A stretch of DNA of 18,382 bases from a bacterium (GTDB taxonomy: Bacteria > UBA10199 > 2-02-FULL-44-16 > JAAZCA01). The DNA lies in assembly GCA_041648665.1 (NCBI GenBank), contig JBAZOP010000057.1, positions 1 through 18,382 of the forward strand, in the 5' to 3' direction. Shown one piece after another: positions 8,096 to 15,055 of the stretch; position 1 is the stretch's first letter; every line of letters starts with the position of its first letter. The notes below the pieces were generated by a model. It did no database searches. It was given only the letters and a program-made list of their open reading frames with translations, and was not told the origin of the DNA. Made by a program: the position numbers and the translations under genes.

Positions 8096-9118
8096 TTACG
8101 GGCGGATCGAGCCCTCGAAGCCGTCGGTGAAGAACTCGCCGAACCTTGCCACGAGGATCGCATGCGCGAAGGCCCTCGCATCTTCGTTGTTCTGTCGCGA
8201 GTCAGTCCTGGCGTCGCCCCTGACAAAGGAAACCCCGTGCCATCCGTACTGGTTGAAGTCGAAGCAGTACGAATTGCTCAGGTCGAATCGCGCCGCGATC
8301 ATCGGCGTCATCAGGATATCGTCGACGAGCGCGTCCCCTGTGGGCGGCACGAGGAGATGGGAAATACTGCGGTCCAAAAATTCTGCAACCCTCTTCGCGC
8401 TATAGCCGTGTCCGACATAGACCGTGGCCTCTTTGCCGGGGGCCCCGCACCTGGCGCCGCCGCCGTTGCCTATCTTGAAGATTTCGATGATTCCCCGCAA
8501 TGCGAGCCTTCCCAGGACACCCATGATCTTCGATAGTACCCGGGCGTTCTTGTAATCGAAGTTCAGATGCAGCTTCCATCCCTTTCCCGGCTCGAGGGCC
8601 TCGACCGCCTCTTTGTGAAGATCCCGGACATGGACCAGCGCCCCTCTGACTTCCGGCGTTACGAAAAACGGCCGCCTCCTCGGATACAGATTGGCAAGAT
8701 ATTCCGCCCCCTCCTGAGCTATGCGATATTCGTAGAGTCCGGGGAGGATACTCGACGCAGGCTCATAGAGCGTCTGCCACACGATATCGCCGCGATTGAA
8801 CTCCTGTGCCGCTTCCAAGACCTTCGGCATCATCGACTTCGGCGAATACCCTCCCCTTTGCTCGATGTCGGCCGCCAGCGCATCCATCTCCGCATTGAGC
8901 TGAATAGCCCGCCTTGCGCGCTGCAATGCGCCAAAGACCAAGGAGGGAACCGGGCCGGCCGGGCATGCGAAAGACGGGGCAACGGGCGCCTGCGAATAGG
9001 CGGATGCAGCCGAAAGAGCGGGCGACACAATTCCCGCAGCAGGTCCGAAGACCGCCTCATGCGCATGGGCGATCGCCGCCGGGGCGGCAAGGCCGGTTGT
9101 AACGGAAGGAGTGATCAT
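8096..9118 (-). CDS. OspF/SpvC/LanKC lyase-like domain protein
   Basis: A 340-residue protein without signal peptide or membrane helix. Residues 1-60 are Ala/Pro/Ser-rich and probably disordered. The C-terminal half resembles the phospho-Ser/Thr lyase domain of class III lanthipeptide synthetases and the effectors OspF and SpvC, as I know those sequences. GWKLHLN (180-186) aligns with GWKIHVS of LanKC and DKFHIS of SpvC, giving catalytic-type K182 and H184. FKIG (214-217), GKEATVY (229-234) and YGWHGVSFVRGDAR (291-304) follow in the same order. HopA1-family effectors are a second candidate. Substrate unknown. The start is uncertain: ATG 9118 has a weak ribosome site, and a TTG at 9139 has none. 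Confidence 0.5.
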   Translation of the reverse strand: MITPSVTTGLAAPAAIAHAHEAVFGPAAGIVSPALSAASAYSQAPVAPSFACPAGPVPSLVFGALQRARRAIQLNAEMDALAADIEQRGGYSPKSMMPKVLEAAQEFNRGDIVWQTLYEPASSILPGLYEYRIAQEGAEYLANLYPRRRPFFVTPEVRGALVHVRDLHKEAVEALEPGKGWKLHLNFDYKNARVLSKIMGVLGRLALRGIIEIFKIGNGGGARCGAPGKEATVYVGHGYSAKRVAEFLDRSISHLLVPPTGDALVDDILMTPMIAARFDLSNSYCFDFNQYGWHGVSFVRGDARTDSRQNNEDARAFAHAILVARFGEFFTDGFEGSIRP

Positions 9119-9242
9119 GTTTTGTCGCGCTTTTCTCAAGCGCGCTCATGGAGGTTGTCGACAGGAGAGGATACTTTGTTGCGCGCTTTCTTAATGGACC
9201 GAGGCGCAGGCCCACTCGTTTTTTCTTCCTTAAAATCTCAAG

Positions 9243-9275
9243 GGTTACAGACCGGGGAGCGACCCCTATTGGGTT
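9243..9275. repeat. dispersed GGGGACTGACCCC repeat, copy B
   Basis: The partner of 7064-7096 (28 of 33 identical). It overlaps the 3' end of the alpha/beta hydrolase gene; the TAG stop (9266-9268) lies inside the repeat, so the last codons and stop of that gene are repeat sequence. Confidence 0.75.
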
Positions 9276-10042
9276 ATGAGCGCCGCCAGTTCGTCGGGCG
9301 CCTCTATAGGAATCATGTGGCCCGCGGCCTCTATGGTTTCGAGATGCGTGCTCGGGATCTTCTCTGCAAGCCAGCGCGAGTTCTCTGGAGGCAGCACCCT
9401 GTCCTCGGCGCCGACCACCACGAGCGTCTCGGCGGATATTGCGTTCACGCGGTCGCGCACATCGAAGGATTCCAGCGCGGCGAGCTGGCCCAGGTACGCC
9501 TCGACCGGCTGAGGAAACTCGTCGCTCATCCTCTCAGCAACATATTCCTTCGGCGACACCGTGTCCCGATATCTTGCGCCGAAGATGGTCTCATAGACCT
9601 CGATCAGGAGCGCCTCGCTCACATCGGTCCTGCGAAAGAGGGTCTTCACCTTCTCGGATGGGGGATATGGCCCGTGCCACGAGGGAATTGTCGACACGAG
9701 CACGAGCCTTCTCACGAGCTCCGGGCGACCCAGCGCCAGCTCAAGCGCCACGCATCCGCCCATCGAAAATCCGACGATATCGACCGGAGGTTCTGCAACC
9801 CTTTCCAGGAGTCCTGCGACATCATCGGCCATGACCTCCATGGTATACGGACCGCCAGGCTTATCGCTCCTGCCGGAGCCCCGCATGTCGCATGATATGA
9901 GCGTGAAGTCGCCCTTGAGGCGCCGGGTCAGCGGCTGCCATTCGCGCAAGTCGTTGCCCAACCCGTGGATCAGGAGCATCTGCGGCCCGCGGCCGCACGT
10001 CTCATAGTAAAGCCTGATCCCGTTTGACCTTATGTATGGCAC
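9266..10042 (-). CDS. alpha/beta hydrolase
   Basis: A 258-residue cytosolic hydrolase of the alpha/beta fold. Visible are the HGLG oxyanion region (26-29), the CDMRGSGRSD strand-loop (51-60), the nucleophile elbow GFSMGG with S93, the acid in GAEDRV (D214) and the base in AGHMIP (H242), so the catalytic triad is complete. The substrate cannot be read; relatives include esterases, 3-oxoadipate enol-lactonases and C-C hydrolases. I chose the GTG at 10042 because GGAGA lies just upstream and the protein then begins at the usual place (VPYIRSNGIRLYYE). The frame is open to a GTG at 10120. Its stop codon lies in a dispersed repeat. Confidence 0.88.
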   Translation of the reverse strand: MPYIRSNGIRLYYETCGRGPQMLLIHGLGNDLREWQPLTRRLKGDFTLISCDMRGSGRSDKPGGPYTMEVMADDVAGLLERVAEPPVDIVGFSMGGCVALELALGRPELVRRLVLVSTIPSWHGPYPPSEKVKTLFRRTDVSEALLIEVYETIFGARYRDTVSPKEYVAERMSDEFPQPVEAYLGQLAALESFDVRDRVNAISAETLVVVGAEDRVLPPENSRWLAEKIPSTHLETIEAAGHMIPIEAPDELAALITQ

Positions 10043-10147
10043 CTGTTCTCCACGAAACCGCTTACCGTCGGTCGTTGGCTTCGATCTTCCCCTGCGCTCG
10101 ATAGCTCTCCCTGTACTCACCGGGAAACGGCGTCTTTTCTCCCTTTT

Positions 10148-10624
10148 CTAATGTTTGGGTTTTCTGTTTCTCCCGATGGTGCTCTGCAAAGTCCCCATCG
10201 GGCAGAAAGAACACCAGGTCCTGGGATGGACGAAAAGGGCCAGGACGATTCCAAGCGCGGTGGTTATGAGACAGATCCGCACAAACACCCGGCCCCAGTG
10301 ATAGACATTACCCGGATCCAGACTTATCTGATAGATCATGAAGCCCATCAAGAGGACGACGATCGACCACCTGAACACTTTGTTGCGGAACCATAGCGGT
10401 ATTCTTGCGTTGGGGCTGATATGAGTGACGATCTTGTCATAAAACGCCCCGCGCGGACAAAAGGTGCCGCAGAAATACCGGCCTCGTTTATAGAAGCTCG
10501 TGAAGAGCGCCGAAACCATGACGATTGGCACAATAAAGCCGAGCAGCGGATACCACTGTCCCGCAATTATTGTTATCGGCACAAGGAGCCACAATACTGA
10601 GCGAATCATAGAACGTCTGGTCAT
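10148..10624 (-). CDS. NapH-like 4Fe-4S membrane protein
   Basis: A 158-residue inner-membrane protein with about four hydrophobic helices and two Cys motifs: CGTFCPRGAF (C52, C56) and CSFCPMGTL (C138, C141). Paired Cx2-3CP motifs near membrane helices are typical of the NapH/NosR/CcoG electron-transfer group. Only the polytopic core is here; the soluble double-ferredoxin tail of NapH is missing, so it is a short relative. It probably passes electrons between quinol and an unknown partner. The start is uncertain: ATG 10624 or TTG 10642, neither with a clear ribosome site. It is codirectional with the hydrolase. Confidence 0.75.
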   Translation of the reverse strand: MTRRSMIRSVLWLLVPITIIAGQWYPLLGFIVPIVMVSALFTSFYKRGRYFCGTFCPRGAFYDKIVTHISPNARIPLWFRNKVFRWSIVVLLMGFMIYQISLDPGNVYHWGRVFVRICLITTALGIVLALFVHPRTWCSFCPMGTLQSTIGRNRKPKH

Positions 10625-10726
10625 GACAGGATTAGATGCCAAAACGAAATTGAATACAATCGGTTACTTACAACTCGGGAAACGGATCCTTTCTCTGCCT
10701 TTATTATCGCTTGTAATTAAAGAATC

Positions 10727-11431
10727 TCATTGAGGCTTGAATCGACAGGGATTCATTATGGGAGCCTCATACATATTCTCAGGCGTGTCCTCGTATTCCG
10801 ACCTGATCACTATGGCGGCTTTCACAGGCTTGAAATCCGGGTCAGACCCGATCTTGTCCTCGATCCTCTTTACGATCGAGGAGAGAAAGTCATAGAATAC
10901 AGAATACGCATTGATCTTGTCGCCGTTTGTATATCGCCTGTATGCTTCATTGCTGCCCGAAACGTCGCTCGCATAATAGAACGCTGACTTGAGCCAGGTC
11001 AGATTGCCAGGGCTGCAATAGTAATTCTCAGTGCTCTCCGTCACCGCCTTTCCGTGAACTTTCAGCCCGTCCCTCTGCAAGATCCACTTGATGAACGGCA
11101 GGCCGACCATGATATCCTGGGAGCGCTTCATGATACATGGATGCTTGAAGTAACAACCGCTCGGCTCTGTCAGCTGCGAGCGCATGCTCTGGGGGACGAT
11201 CCCTTCACTGAATATATAATGGACGAAGAGGTCCCTCGCCTCCAGATTGCTCCCGTGCGCTATCTTCGTGCAGCCGTCCAGCGTGGAGGTGCCTTCGTAC
11301 CGGTCCAGGATCTCCGAGCCACAGGGGATCGTAAATGTATAGGAGTGTTTTCCGAAATAGTACCGATTCAGGGCCCTGACCACCGTCTCGTTCACATCCG
11401 CCCTTATCTTGTTCTTCATCGAGTCGCCCAT
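10727..11431 (-). CDS. hypothetical protein
   Basis: An unrecognised 234-residue soluble protein. It contains six cysteines and short motifs such as CGSEILDRYEGTSTLDGCTKIAHG and NYYCSPGNLTWLKSAFYYASDVSG. No signal peptide or membrane helix is seen. The frame is open upstream to 11530, but an AAAGGAGG ribosome site (11439-11446) seven bases before the ATG at 11431 fixes the start there. It lies about 100 bases upstream of the 4Fe-4S protein on the same strand. Confidence 0.68.
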   Translation of the reverse strand: MGDSMKNKIRADVNETVVRALNRYYFGKHSYTFTIPCGSEILDRYEGTSTLDGCTKIAHGSNLEARDLFVHYIFSEGIVPQSMRSQLTEPSGCYFKHPCIMKRSQDIMVGLPFIKWILQRDGLKVHGKAVTESTENYYCSPGNLTWLKSAFYYASDVSGSNEAYRRYTNGDKINAYSVFYDFLSSIVKRIEDKIGSDPDFKPVKAAIVIRSEYEDTPENMYEAPIMNPCRFKPQ

Positions 11432-11557
11432 AGCATGGCCTCCTTTGCAGATGCGGACTCTCATAGCGCATTTTCGCGCGGCCTGGTGCAAATTTTTATG
11501 TCGGAAGGAAAGACTGGTAATTTTAATCAATTAGTTCAATAAGTTAGCATGTAGCCT

Positions 11558-11586
11558 GCCAATAGGAAACCACTTCGTAGTGGTTT
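11558..11586 (-). repeat. hairpin and GAAGTGG-TTCCTATTG repeat copy
   Basis: AAACCACT-TCGT-AGTGGTTT (11567-11586) is a perfect 8-bp hairpin. Read on the minus strand, 11577-11558 matches the tandem repeat at 12205 in 17 of 20 bases. It lies about 50 bases downstream of the coiled-coil gene's stop (11633) and could also work as its terminator, although the T run is short. Confidence 0.55.
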
Positions 11587-11632
11587 GAACCTGTCACCTA
11601 ACGAACCGTACGGAAGCAGGTTAGGTACGGAT

Positions 11633-12001
11633 CTACTGATTGGCTTCCAGTGCGGTCAGGCGGCAATCGTGCTTTTCGCAGCGTTCGGTGATGCGGTTGA
11701 TCTTGGAGCAAATTCGGCGCTCCATATCCAGAATGTCGTCCTTGAGGCCGCGAAAAACAAGTTCCAAATTTGAAAGCCGCATGTTGGACTCATCATGCGA
11801 TGTTCTCAGCGCTTTCATGTCCCTGCTGTTCTCTCTGACTTCAGTTGTCAGTACATCCATTCGCTCGAGCACAAGTCGGAACTTTGAATTCTGATCTTCA
11901 ATCAAGACAGCATTATAGTGCATCAGCGTCTCTTTCTGGTTCAACTCTTCAACAGGCGTGTCCACTCTGGCCTCCTTCGCCCTAGCCTTTTTCTTCAACA
12001 T
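11633..12001 (-). CDS. small coiled-coil protein
   Basis: A 122-residue soluble, charged protein. After a basic N-terminus (MLKKKARAKEAR), residues ~25-120 show heptad spacing of Leu/Met/Ile (VLERMDVLTTEVRENSRDMK, then LSNLELVFRGLKDDILDMER), so a long coiled coil is likely. Two cysteines lie near the end. A strong AGGAGG site (12006-12011) four bases before the ATG supports real translation. I do not recognise a family; it may be an adaptor or structural protein within the accessory segment. Confidence 0.7.
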   Translation of the reverse strand: MLKKKARAKEARVDTPVEELNQKETLMHYNAVLIEDQNSKFRLVLERMDVLTTEVRENSRDMKALRTSHDESNMRLSNLELVFRGLKDDILDMERRICSKINRITERCEKHDCRLTALEANQ

Positions 12002-12162
12002 GCAACCTCCTCGTCTCTATGCGGCGCGCCTTCGCCTGTCAACGGCATATGCATCCTGGCTTATGCAAACAGCATGCCTATCAGAGGATGTTGTGGATAA
12101 GAGGAGAGCAGGCTGAAATATCGACGAATTTACGGAACACCCGACGATGCTGCAGTAATCAG

Positions 12163-12181
12163 GGTGCTGCGAATCGCTGCA
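12163..12181. repeat. GGTGCTGCGAAWCGCTGCA repeat, copy 1
   Basis: A 19-base sequence found again at 13562-13580 with one difference. The inner part GCTGCG-AAT-CGCTGC can fold as a small hairpin. Confidence 0.55.
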
Positions 12182-12204
12182 GGGGTGACCAGAAATTGTG
12201 CAGC

Positions 12205-12262
12205 AGGAAGTGGCTTCCTATTGACGTATTTGCTGACAGTAGGAAGTGGCTTCCTGTTGACA
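12205..12262. repeat. tandem AGGAAGTGGCTTCCT hairpin repeat
   Basis: Two head-to-tail units begin at 12205 and 12241 (36-base period, the second truncated). Each starts with the palindrome AGGAAG-TGG-CTTCCT followed by TATTGAC or TGTTGAC. The second unit ends right at the stop codon of the 28-aa reading frame (12263). A related copy is at 11558-11577 on the other strand. Confidence 0.75.
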
Positions 12263-12349
12263 CTACGAGGTGAGAATTATGAAGGCCAGCATGCTGAGCA
12301 TGGCCAATAGAAAACCGATCGTCAGTATCATCTTGTGATGTCTTTTCAT
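12263..12349 (-). CDS. putative 28-residue single-TM peptide
   Basis: A very short frame: basic start MKRHHK, one hydrophobic helix (MILTIGFLLAMLSMLAFIIL) and the ending TS. A GGAG ribosome site (12356-12359) sits 6 bases before the ATG. Its size and layout resemble small regulatory membrane peptides or type I toxins, but no antitoxin RNA is seen. The stop codon is followed immediately by a hairpin repeat. It could be a chance frame; the ribosome site and clean membrane helix favour a real one. Confidence 0.45.
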   Translation of the reverse strand: MKRHHKMILTIGFLLAMLSMLAFIILTS

Positions 12350-12390
12350 CCTTTGCTCCAATCGCTTGCACAATGTGTCAGCAACTCAAT

Positions 12391-12432
12391 CCCCCGCCCC
12401 CCTTTTGCTCCGTGACGGGGGTTTACGGGGGG
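12391..12432 (-). repeat. GC-rich structured element after a stop codon
   Basis: Runs of CCCCCG and CCCCCC face GGGGG and CGGGGGG, with CCGTGACGG in the middle, so nested stems can form. The element begins on the base after the TAG of the lipoprotein gene (12433-12435). No T run follows, so it is not a classic terminator, but it may protect the mRNA end. Confidence 0.55.
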
Positions 12433-12888
12433 CTAGTTCGTAACATTATTACACACACCTAAATATTGCTGAGAGGCTTTCATCCCAAATATGTCATTAA
12501 TTTTATTCCAAAACGACGCTCCATCCTGCCAGATTACAAAACTATTATTACCATTTCTCTGTGGGATCTGTATTGATACACCTTCGATATAAGATCCTTT
12601 AACTGAATTAACACTAACAACATCTGAATCACCAGCGGACGAAAACTTTGGTGATCCGGTCATCAAATCATAAAACAACCATGTCAGCTTGGTTGAATTG
12701 TGTACATTCTTAAAAATAAATTTAGAATTCGTCTCTATAGATTCATTCCCAATGTCATGTCCTTCTTGGTAATTACACTCAATTGGCTTATTCCAATCTA
12801 AATCTTGTTTATCTATTTTGACAACATGATTACATGACACGCAACAAATGAAGATAATCAAAATTGAAAGAAGGTTTAATAGTTTCAT
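12433..12888 (-). CDS. AT-rich lipoprotein gene, function unknown
   Basis: A 151-residue putative lipoprotein: MKLLNLL, a hydrophobic core (SILIIFICCVS) and a Cys (ICCVSC) at the cleavage position; the -3 residue is atypical. The mature part has no family I recognise. The ATG at 12888 follows AGGAG (12896-12900) at 7 bases. The frame is open upstream to 13008, but that extension lacks a ribosome site and would bury the signal peptide. The gene is clearly more AT-rich than its neighbours, with many AAT, ATA and TTA codons, which points to recent acquisition. A GC-rich structured element follows its stop directly. Confidence 0.65.
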   Translation of the reverse strand: MKLLNLLSILIIFICCVSCNHVVKIDKQDLDWNKPIECNYQEGHDIGNESIETNSKFIFKNVHNSTKLTWLFYDLMTGSPKFSSAGDSDVVSVNSVKGSYIEGVSIQIPQRNGNNSFVIWQDGASFWNKINDIFGMKASQQYLGVCNNVTN

Positions 12889-13075
12889 AAGTGCACTCCT
12901 CATGTTTTCTAATCCATAATCCATGTCGTATTTCATTAAAATTGAACATCCGAGGACACGACACTTAACTACGTCTCTGTCCTTCGCTATCCCCCACACA
13001 CCTTGCACGCGACGCTGTGAGGAAACTTGCAGAATTTATATTAGAGAGCAAGGGAATACAGGACAGCCAGCGGGG

Positions 13076-13121
13076 TCACCCTCCCCCTAACCCCTCCCAT
13101 CAAGGGAGGGGGAAAGGGGTT
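13076..13121. repeat. CCCCTCCC/GGGAGGGG hairpin repeat
   Basis: CCCCTCCC (13091-13098) pairs perfectly with GGGAGGGG (13104-13111) around an ATCAA loop. Outer C and G runs extend it. Sequences of this type (CCCTCCCCCTAACCCCTCCC) are known as dispersed intergenic repeats in many bacterial genomes. Confidence 0.7.
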
Positions 13122-13208
13122 CAAATACACCACATGTCAGGCAGGAAGGAGGACTCCCATCTGGATTTAGCAGCGTTTTCGGGACTTCTCTGCCTGGTGG
13201 CCTTAGAA

Positions 13209-13459
13209 GCGGAGCCTGGAGGGGCGTGATGTGGCTAGCGCAGTGAGCCGATTTTGTCGGCGAAGGATCGCCGGTCGCGCCTGAGTAGAACCAATTTCGC
13301 GCGACACCTCATGTTGTTTGAGCCCGCGAAATGCCCTCATCAATTTCGTAAGACCGTCTTTTGGCTTTCGCGGGCGAGTTCATGAGGTGAGGCGATACGA
13401 GACCGCTACAAAATCGTGCGAACGGAGCTCTCGCCACATCACGCCCCTTCAGGCGCAGC
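13209..13459. mobile_element. MITE-like long inverted-repeat element
   Basis: Left arm 13209-13257 and right arm 13408-13459 are inverted copies: 28 of the first 33 bases match, including a 16-base exact core AGGGGCGTGATGTGGC, then an exact CGATTTTGT. Inside, CACCTCATG (13305-13313) and CCCGCGAAA (13323-13331) face TTTCGCGGG (13366-13374) and CATGAGGTG (13381-13389), so both halves have the same order. The left arm carries about 31 extra bases. No reading frame fits it. A non-autonomous transposon or a long structured RNA are the main options; no clear target duplication is visible. Confidence 0.6.
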
Positions 13460-13472
13460 GTTACCGAACCGC

Positions 13473-13491
13473 GCCCCGTCTGCGGACTTCG
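13473..13491. repeat. GCCCCGYCTGCGRACTTCG repeat, copy 1
   Basis: A 19-base sequence that recurs at 15025-15043 with two differences, just beyond the inverted-repeat element. Confidence 0.5.
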
Positions 13492-13510
13492 GATTAGCGG
13501 GCTGTTCCAA

Positions 13511-13537
13511 CTTAAAGTCACAATTTGTGACTTTAAG
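13511..13537. promoter_or_regulatory. 27-base perfect palindrome upstream of ORF6N gene
   Basis: CTTAAAGTCACAA, a central T, then TTGTGACTTTAAG. The inner 15 bases GTCACAATTTGTGAC (13517-13531) match GTCGCAAATTGCGAC inside the ORF6N gene (13909-13923), with differences that keep the palindrome. It is a candidate binding site for the ORF6N protein, or a relic of another ORF6N copy. Confidence 0.55.
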
Positions 13538-13561
13538 CTTTGGTGCCGAAAATGATGCAGT

Positions 13562-13582
13562 GGTGCTGCGAAACGCTGCACC
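13562..13582. repeat. GGTGCTGCGAAWCGCTGCA repeat, copy 2 (hairpin)
   Basis: Second copy of the 19-base sequence at 12163. Here the flanks complete a hairpin, GGTGCTGCG-AAA-CGCTGCACC, with one T-T mismatch. Confidence 0.55.
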
Positions 13583-13650
13583 TGCCGATCAGCGCCCCCC
13601 TGATTTTCAAGGGCTTTTATCTGGCCTAAGGATTGCATTTCAGATTCTTC

Positions 13651-14223
13651 ATGACCCGAAAACCATTCAAACATGACAACGAAATACCGTCCTGCAACAC
13701 AGAACTGCAACCGATCGCATCGGATCTGACGCCGGGAATCGAGAATCGCATCCTTGTCATCAGGGGCCAAAGGGTGATGCTCGATGCCGATCTTGCATAC
13801 CTGTATGGTGTGACAACCAAACGACTCAATGAACAGGTAAAGCGGAACCAGGGACGTTTTCCAGCAGATTTCATGTTCAAGCTGACGAGTGAAGAGTGGT
13901 CCGAACTGGTCGCAAATTGCGACCGGTTCAAAAACCTTAAGCATTCTACAGTGTTACCCAATGTATTTACGGAGCACGGAGCCGTGATGCTTGCAAATAT
14001 CCTGAAGTCAATGAGGGCTGTGGATATGAGCGTCTATGTCGTCAGGGCCTTCATCAGGCTCCGCGAGATAATCTACAGAAATGAAGAGCTGGCAAAAAAG
14101 ATAGGTGATATTGAACAAAGGCTGGCCATCCACGACAAAGCCGTTATCTCGATATTTCAGGCGATAAGAAAACTCATGTCGCCGGGGCCGAAGAAGAGGA
14201 AGAAGGTAGGGTTTATTTGGTAA
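13651..14223 (+). CDS. ORF6N domain protein
   Basis: A 190-residue protein with an N-terminal ORF6N domain (about residues 33-120): VIRGQRVMLDADLAYLYGV, then TKRLNEQVKRNQGRFPADFM and VFTEHGAVMLANILKS. These are the classic blocks of the phage-derived KilA-N/ORF6N DNA-binding group, here followed by a helical segment (RLREIIYRNEELAKKIGDIE) and a basic tail. Such genes are common, often multicopy and mobile in bacterial chromosomes, with roles little known. The ATG at 13651 lacks a ribosome site; a TTG at 13633 has AAGG too close, so the start is uncertain. It is flanked by palindromes and repeats on both sides, and a 15-base palindrome lies inside its coding region. Confidence 0.85.
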   Translation: MTRKPFKHDNEIPSCNTELQPIASDLTPGIENRILVIRGQRVMLDADLAYLYGVTTKRLNEQVKRNQGRFPADFMFKLTSEEWSELVANCDRFKNLKHSTVLPNVFTEHGAVMLANILKSMRAVDMSVYVVRAFIRLREIIYRNEELAKKIGDIEQRLAIHDKAVISIFQAIRKLMSPGPKKRKKVGFIW

Positions 14224-14239
14224 AATCAGCTTCGGATCC

Positions 14240-14330
14240 TAACACCGGGGACAGGCCGCTAATGTATCACATGTGTCCTCAGTCTGCCGCGGACTGTCCC
14301 CTATTTAGTGCGGACTGCCCCCTATTTTTG
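14240..14330. repeat. ACCGGGGACAGG repeat, copy C, with 21-base tandem units
   Basis: 14240-14302 matches 15056-15119 closely over about 63 bases. It then runs into two 21-base units starting GCGGACTG (14289-14309 and 14310-14330). The TAG stop of the minus-strand secreted protein gene (14322-14324) lies in the second unit. Confidence 0.8.
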
Positions 14331-14943
14331 CACTTCATTCGTAGTCTTCGGTTCTTTAACTTTGAGGCCGGCTTGTTTGCCAAGCAACAAATAGATCGTC
14401 TTGGCCGGGCCGTCAGGAGCCATGAAGACGATAGAGGTCGGATTCTTGCCCCTCTCATAAATGACGATTATCGGAGAAACCGCCCTCTTCTTCATATACA
14501 TATGAAGAGGGAGAGAGCGGGCGCTGAACAGAGGCCAGCCGCCCCGGTCATAGATCGTGTTCAGGGCGGTGGGAAGGGTGTCGTTTGCCGCCTTGAAAAC
14601 CGCGTCATAGCCAAAGTACAGCTCCTTGATCGCAGAATAGGGTATCTTGAACATCTCGACGCTCTCGGTCCCCTTTCCATCCTTCTGATCGATGCGAGTC
14701 TTATAGAAGATTGCCTCGGTCGTCCCTAAGTCCAGCATCCCATTGTATTGCGCATATTGAGTATACTTCTGAACATCGATCTCCGGGATTCCCGTCACAT
14801 ACGTTACATCCTCAATTTGCGCAGGGACAGAGGAGGGGCCTTCATACACCCTTGTGCTCGGTTTCGGCGCAACCGCAAAAGCGGGGGCAGAAAAAATAAT
14901 CAACAATGATGCTGCAGTTATAATTCGAACGATACTTTTACCC
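14322..14943 (-). CDS. secreted protein, function unknown
   Basis: A 207-residue exported protein (GTG start at 14943-14945). MGKSIVRI, a hydrophobic core and APAFAVA form a signal peptide, cleaved near residue 25. The mature part contains FYKTRIDQKDG, FKIPYSAIKELYFGYDA and SPIIVIYERGKNPTSIVFMA, a beta-rich pattern with no family I recognise. The start follows GGAGG (14951-14956) at short spacing; the overlapping ATG is out of frame. ATTATA on the plus strand (14957-14962) reads as TATAAT on the minus strand, but it is too close to the ribosome site to be a safe -10. The stop codon and last bases lie in a tandem repeat. Confidence 0.72.
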
Positions 14944-15024
14944 ACATTGCCTCCCTATTATAATGATCCCTGCTTGGAGGCACGTCTATAACATCTAGAA
15001 ATTAACACAAGGGTGTTGAGTGCC

Positions 15025-15043
15025 GCCCCGCCTGCGAACTTCG
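15025..15043. repeat. GCCCCGYCTGCGRACTTCG repeat, copy 2
   Basis: Matches 13473-13491 with two differences and stands just before repeat copy D. Confidence 0.5.
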
Positions 15044-15055
15044 CGCAAACAGTCT

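Larger units (their letters stand above)
12889..13650. other. 760-base non-coding stretch with repeats
   Basis: No credible gene is seen. It holds the AT-rich upstream region of the lipoprotein gene, a CCCCTCCC hairpin repeat (13076-13121), a 250-bp inverted-repeat element (13209-13459), a 19-base dispersed repeat (13473-13491), a 27-base palindrome (13511-13537) and a hairpin repeat (13562-13582). Open frames here run through these repeats and have no ribosome sites. Confidence 0.7.

Noticed and set aside
11596..11626. ACCTAAC...GTTAGGT pair resembling the ends of an integron attC site
   Set aside because: The two boxes fit the attC core patterns, but the whole is only 31 bases, shorter than any attC I know, and there is no integrase or cassette array.
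12889..13008. N-terminal extension of the AT-rich lipoprotein frame
   Set aside because: The AGGAG site and signal peptide start at 12888; the extension has no ribosome site and would place the signal peptide inside the protein.
13017..13229. Plus-strand frame of 70 codons
   Set aside because: It runs through the CCCCTCCC hairpin repeat and has no ribosome site or recognisable domain.
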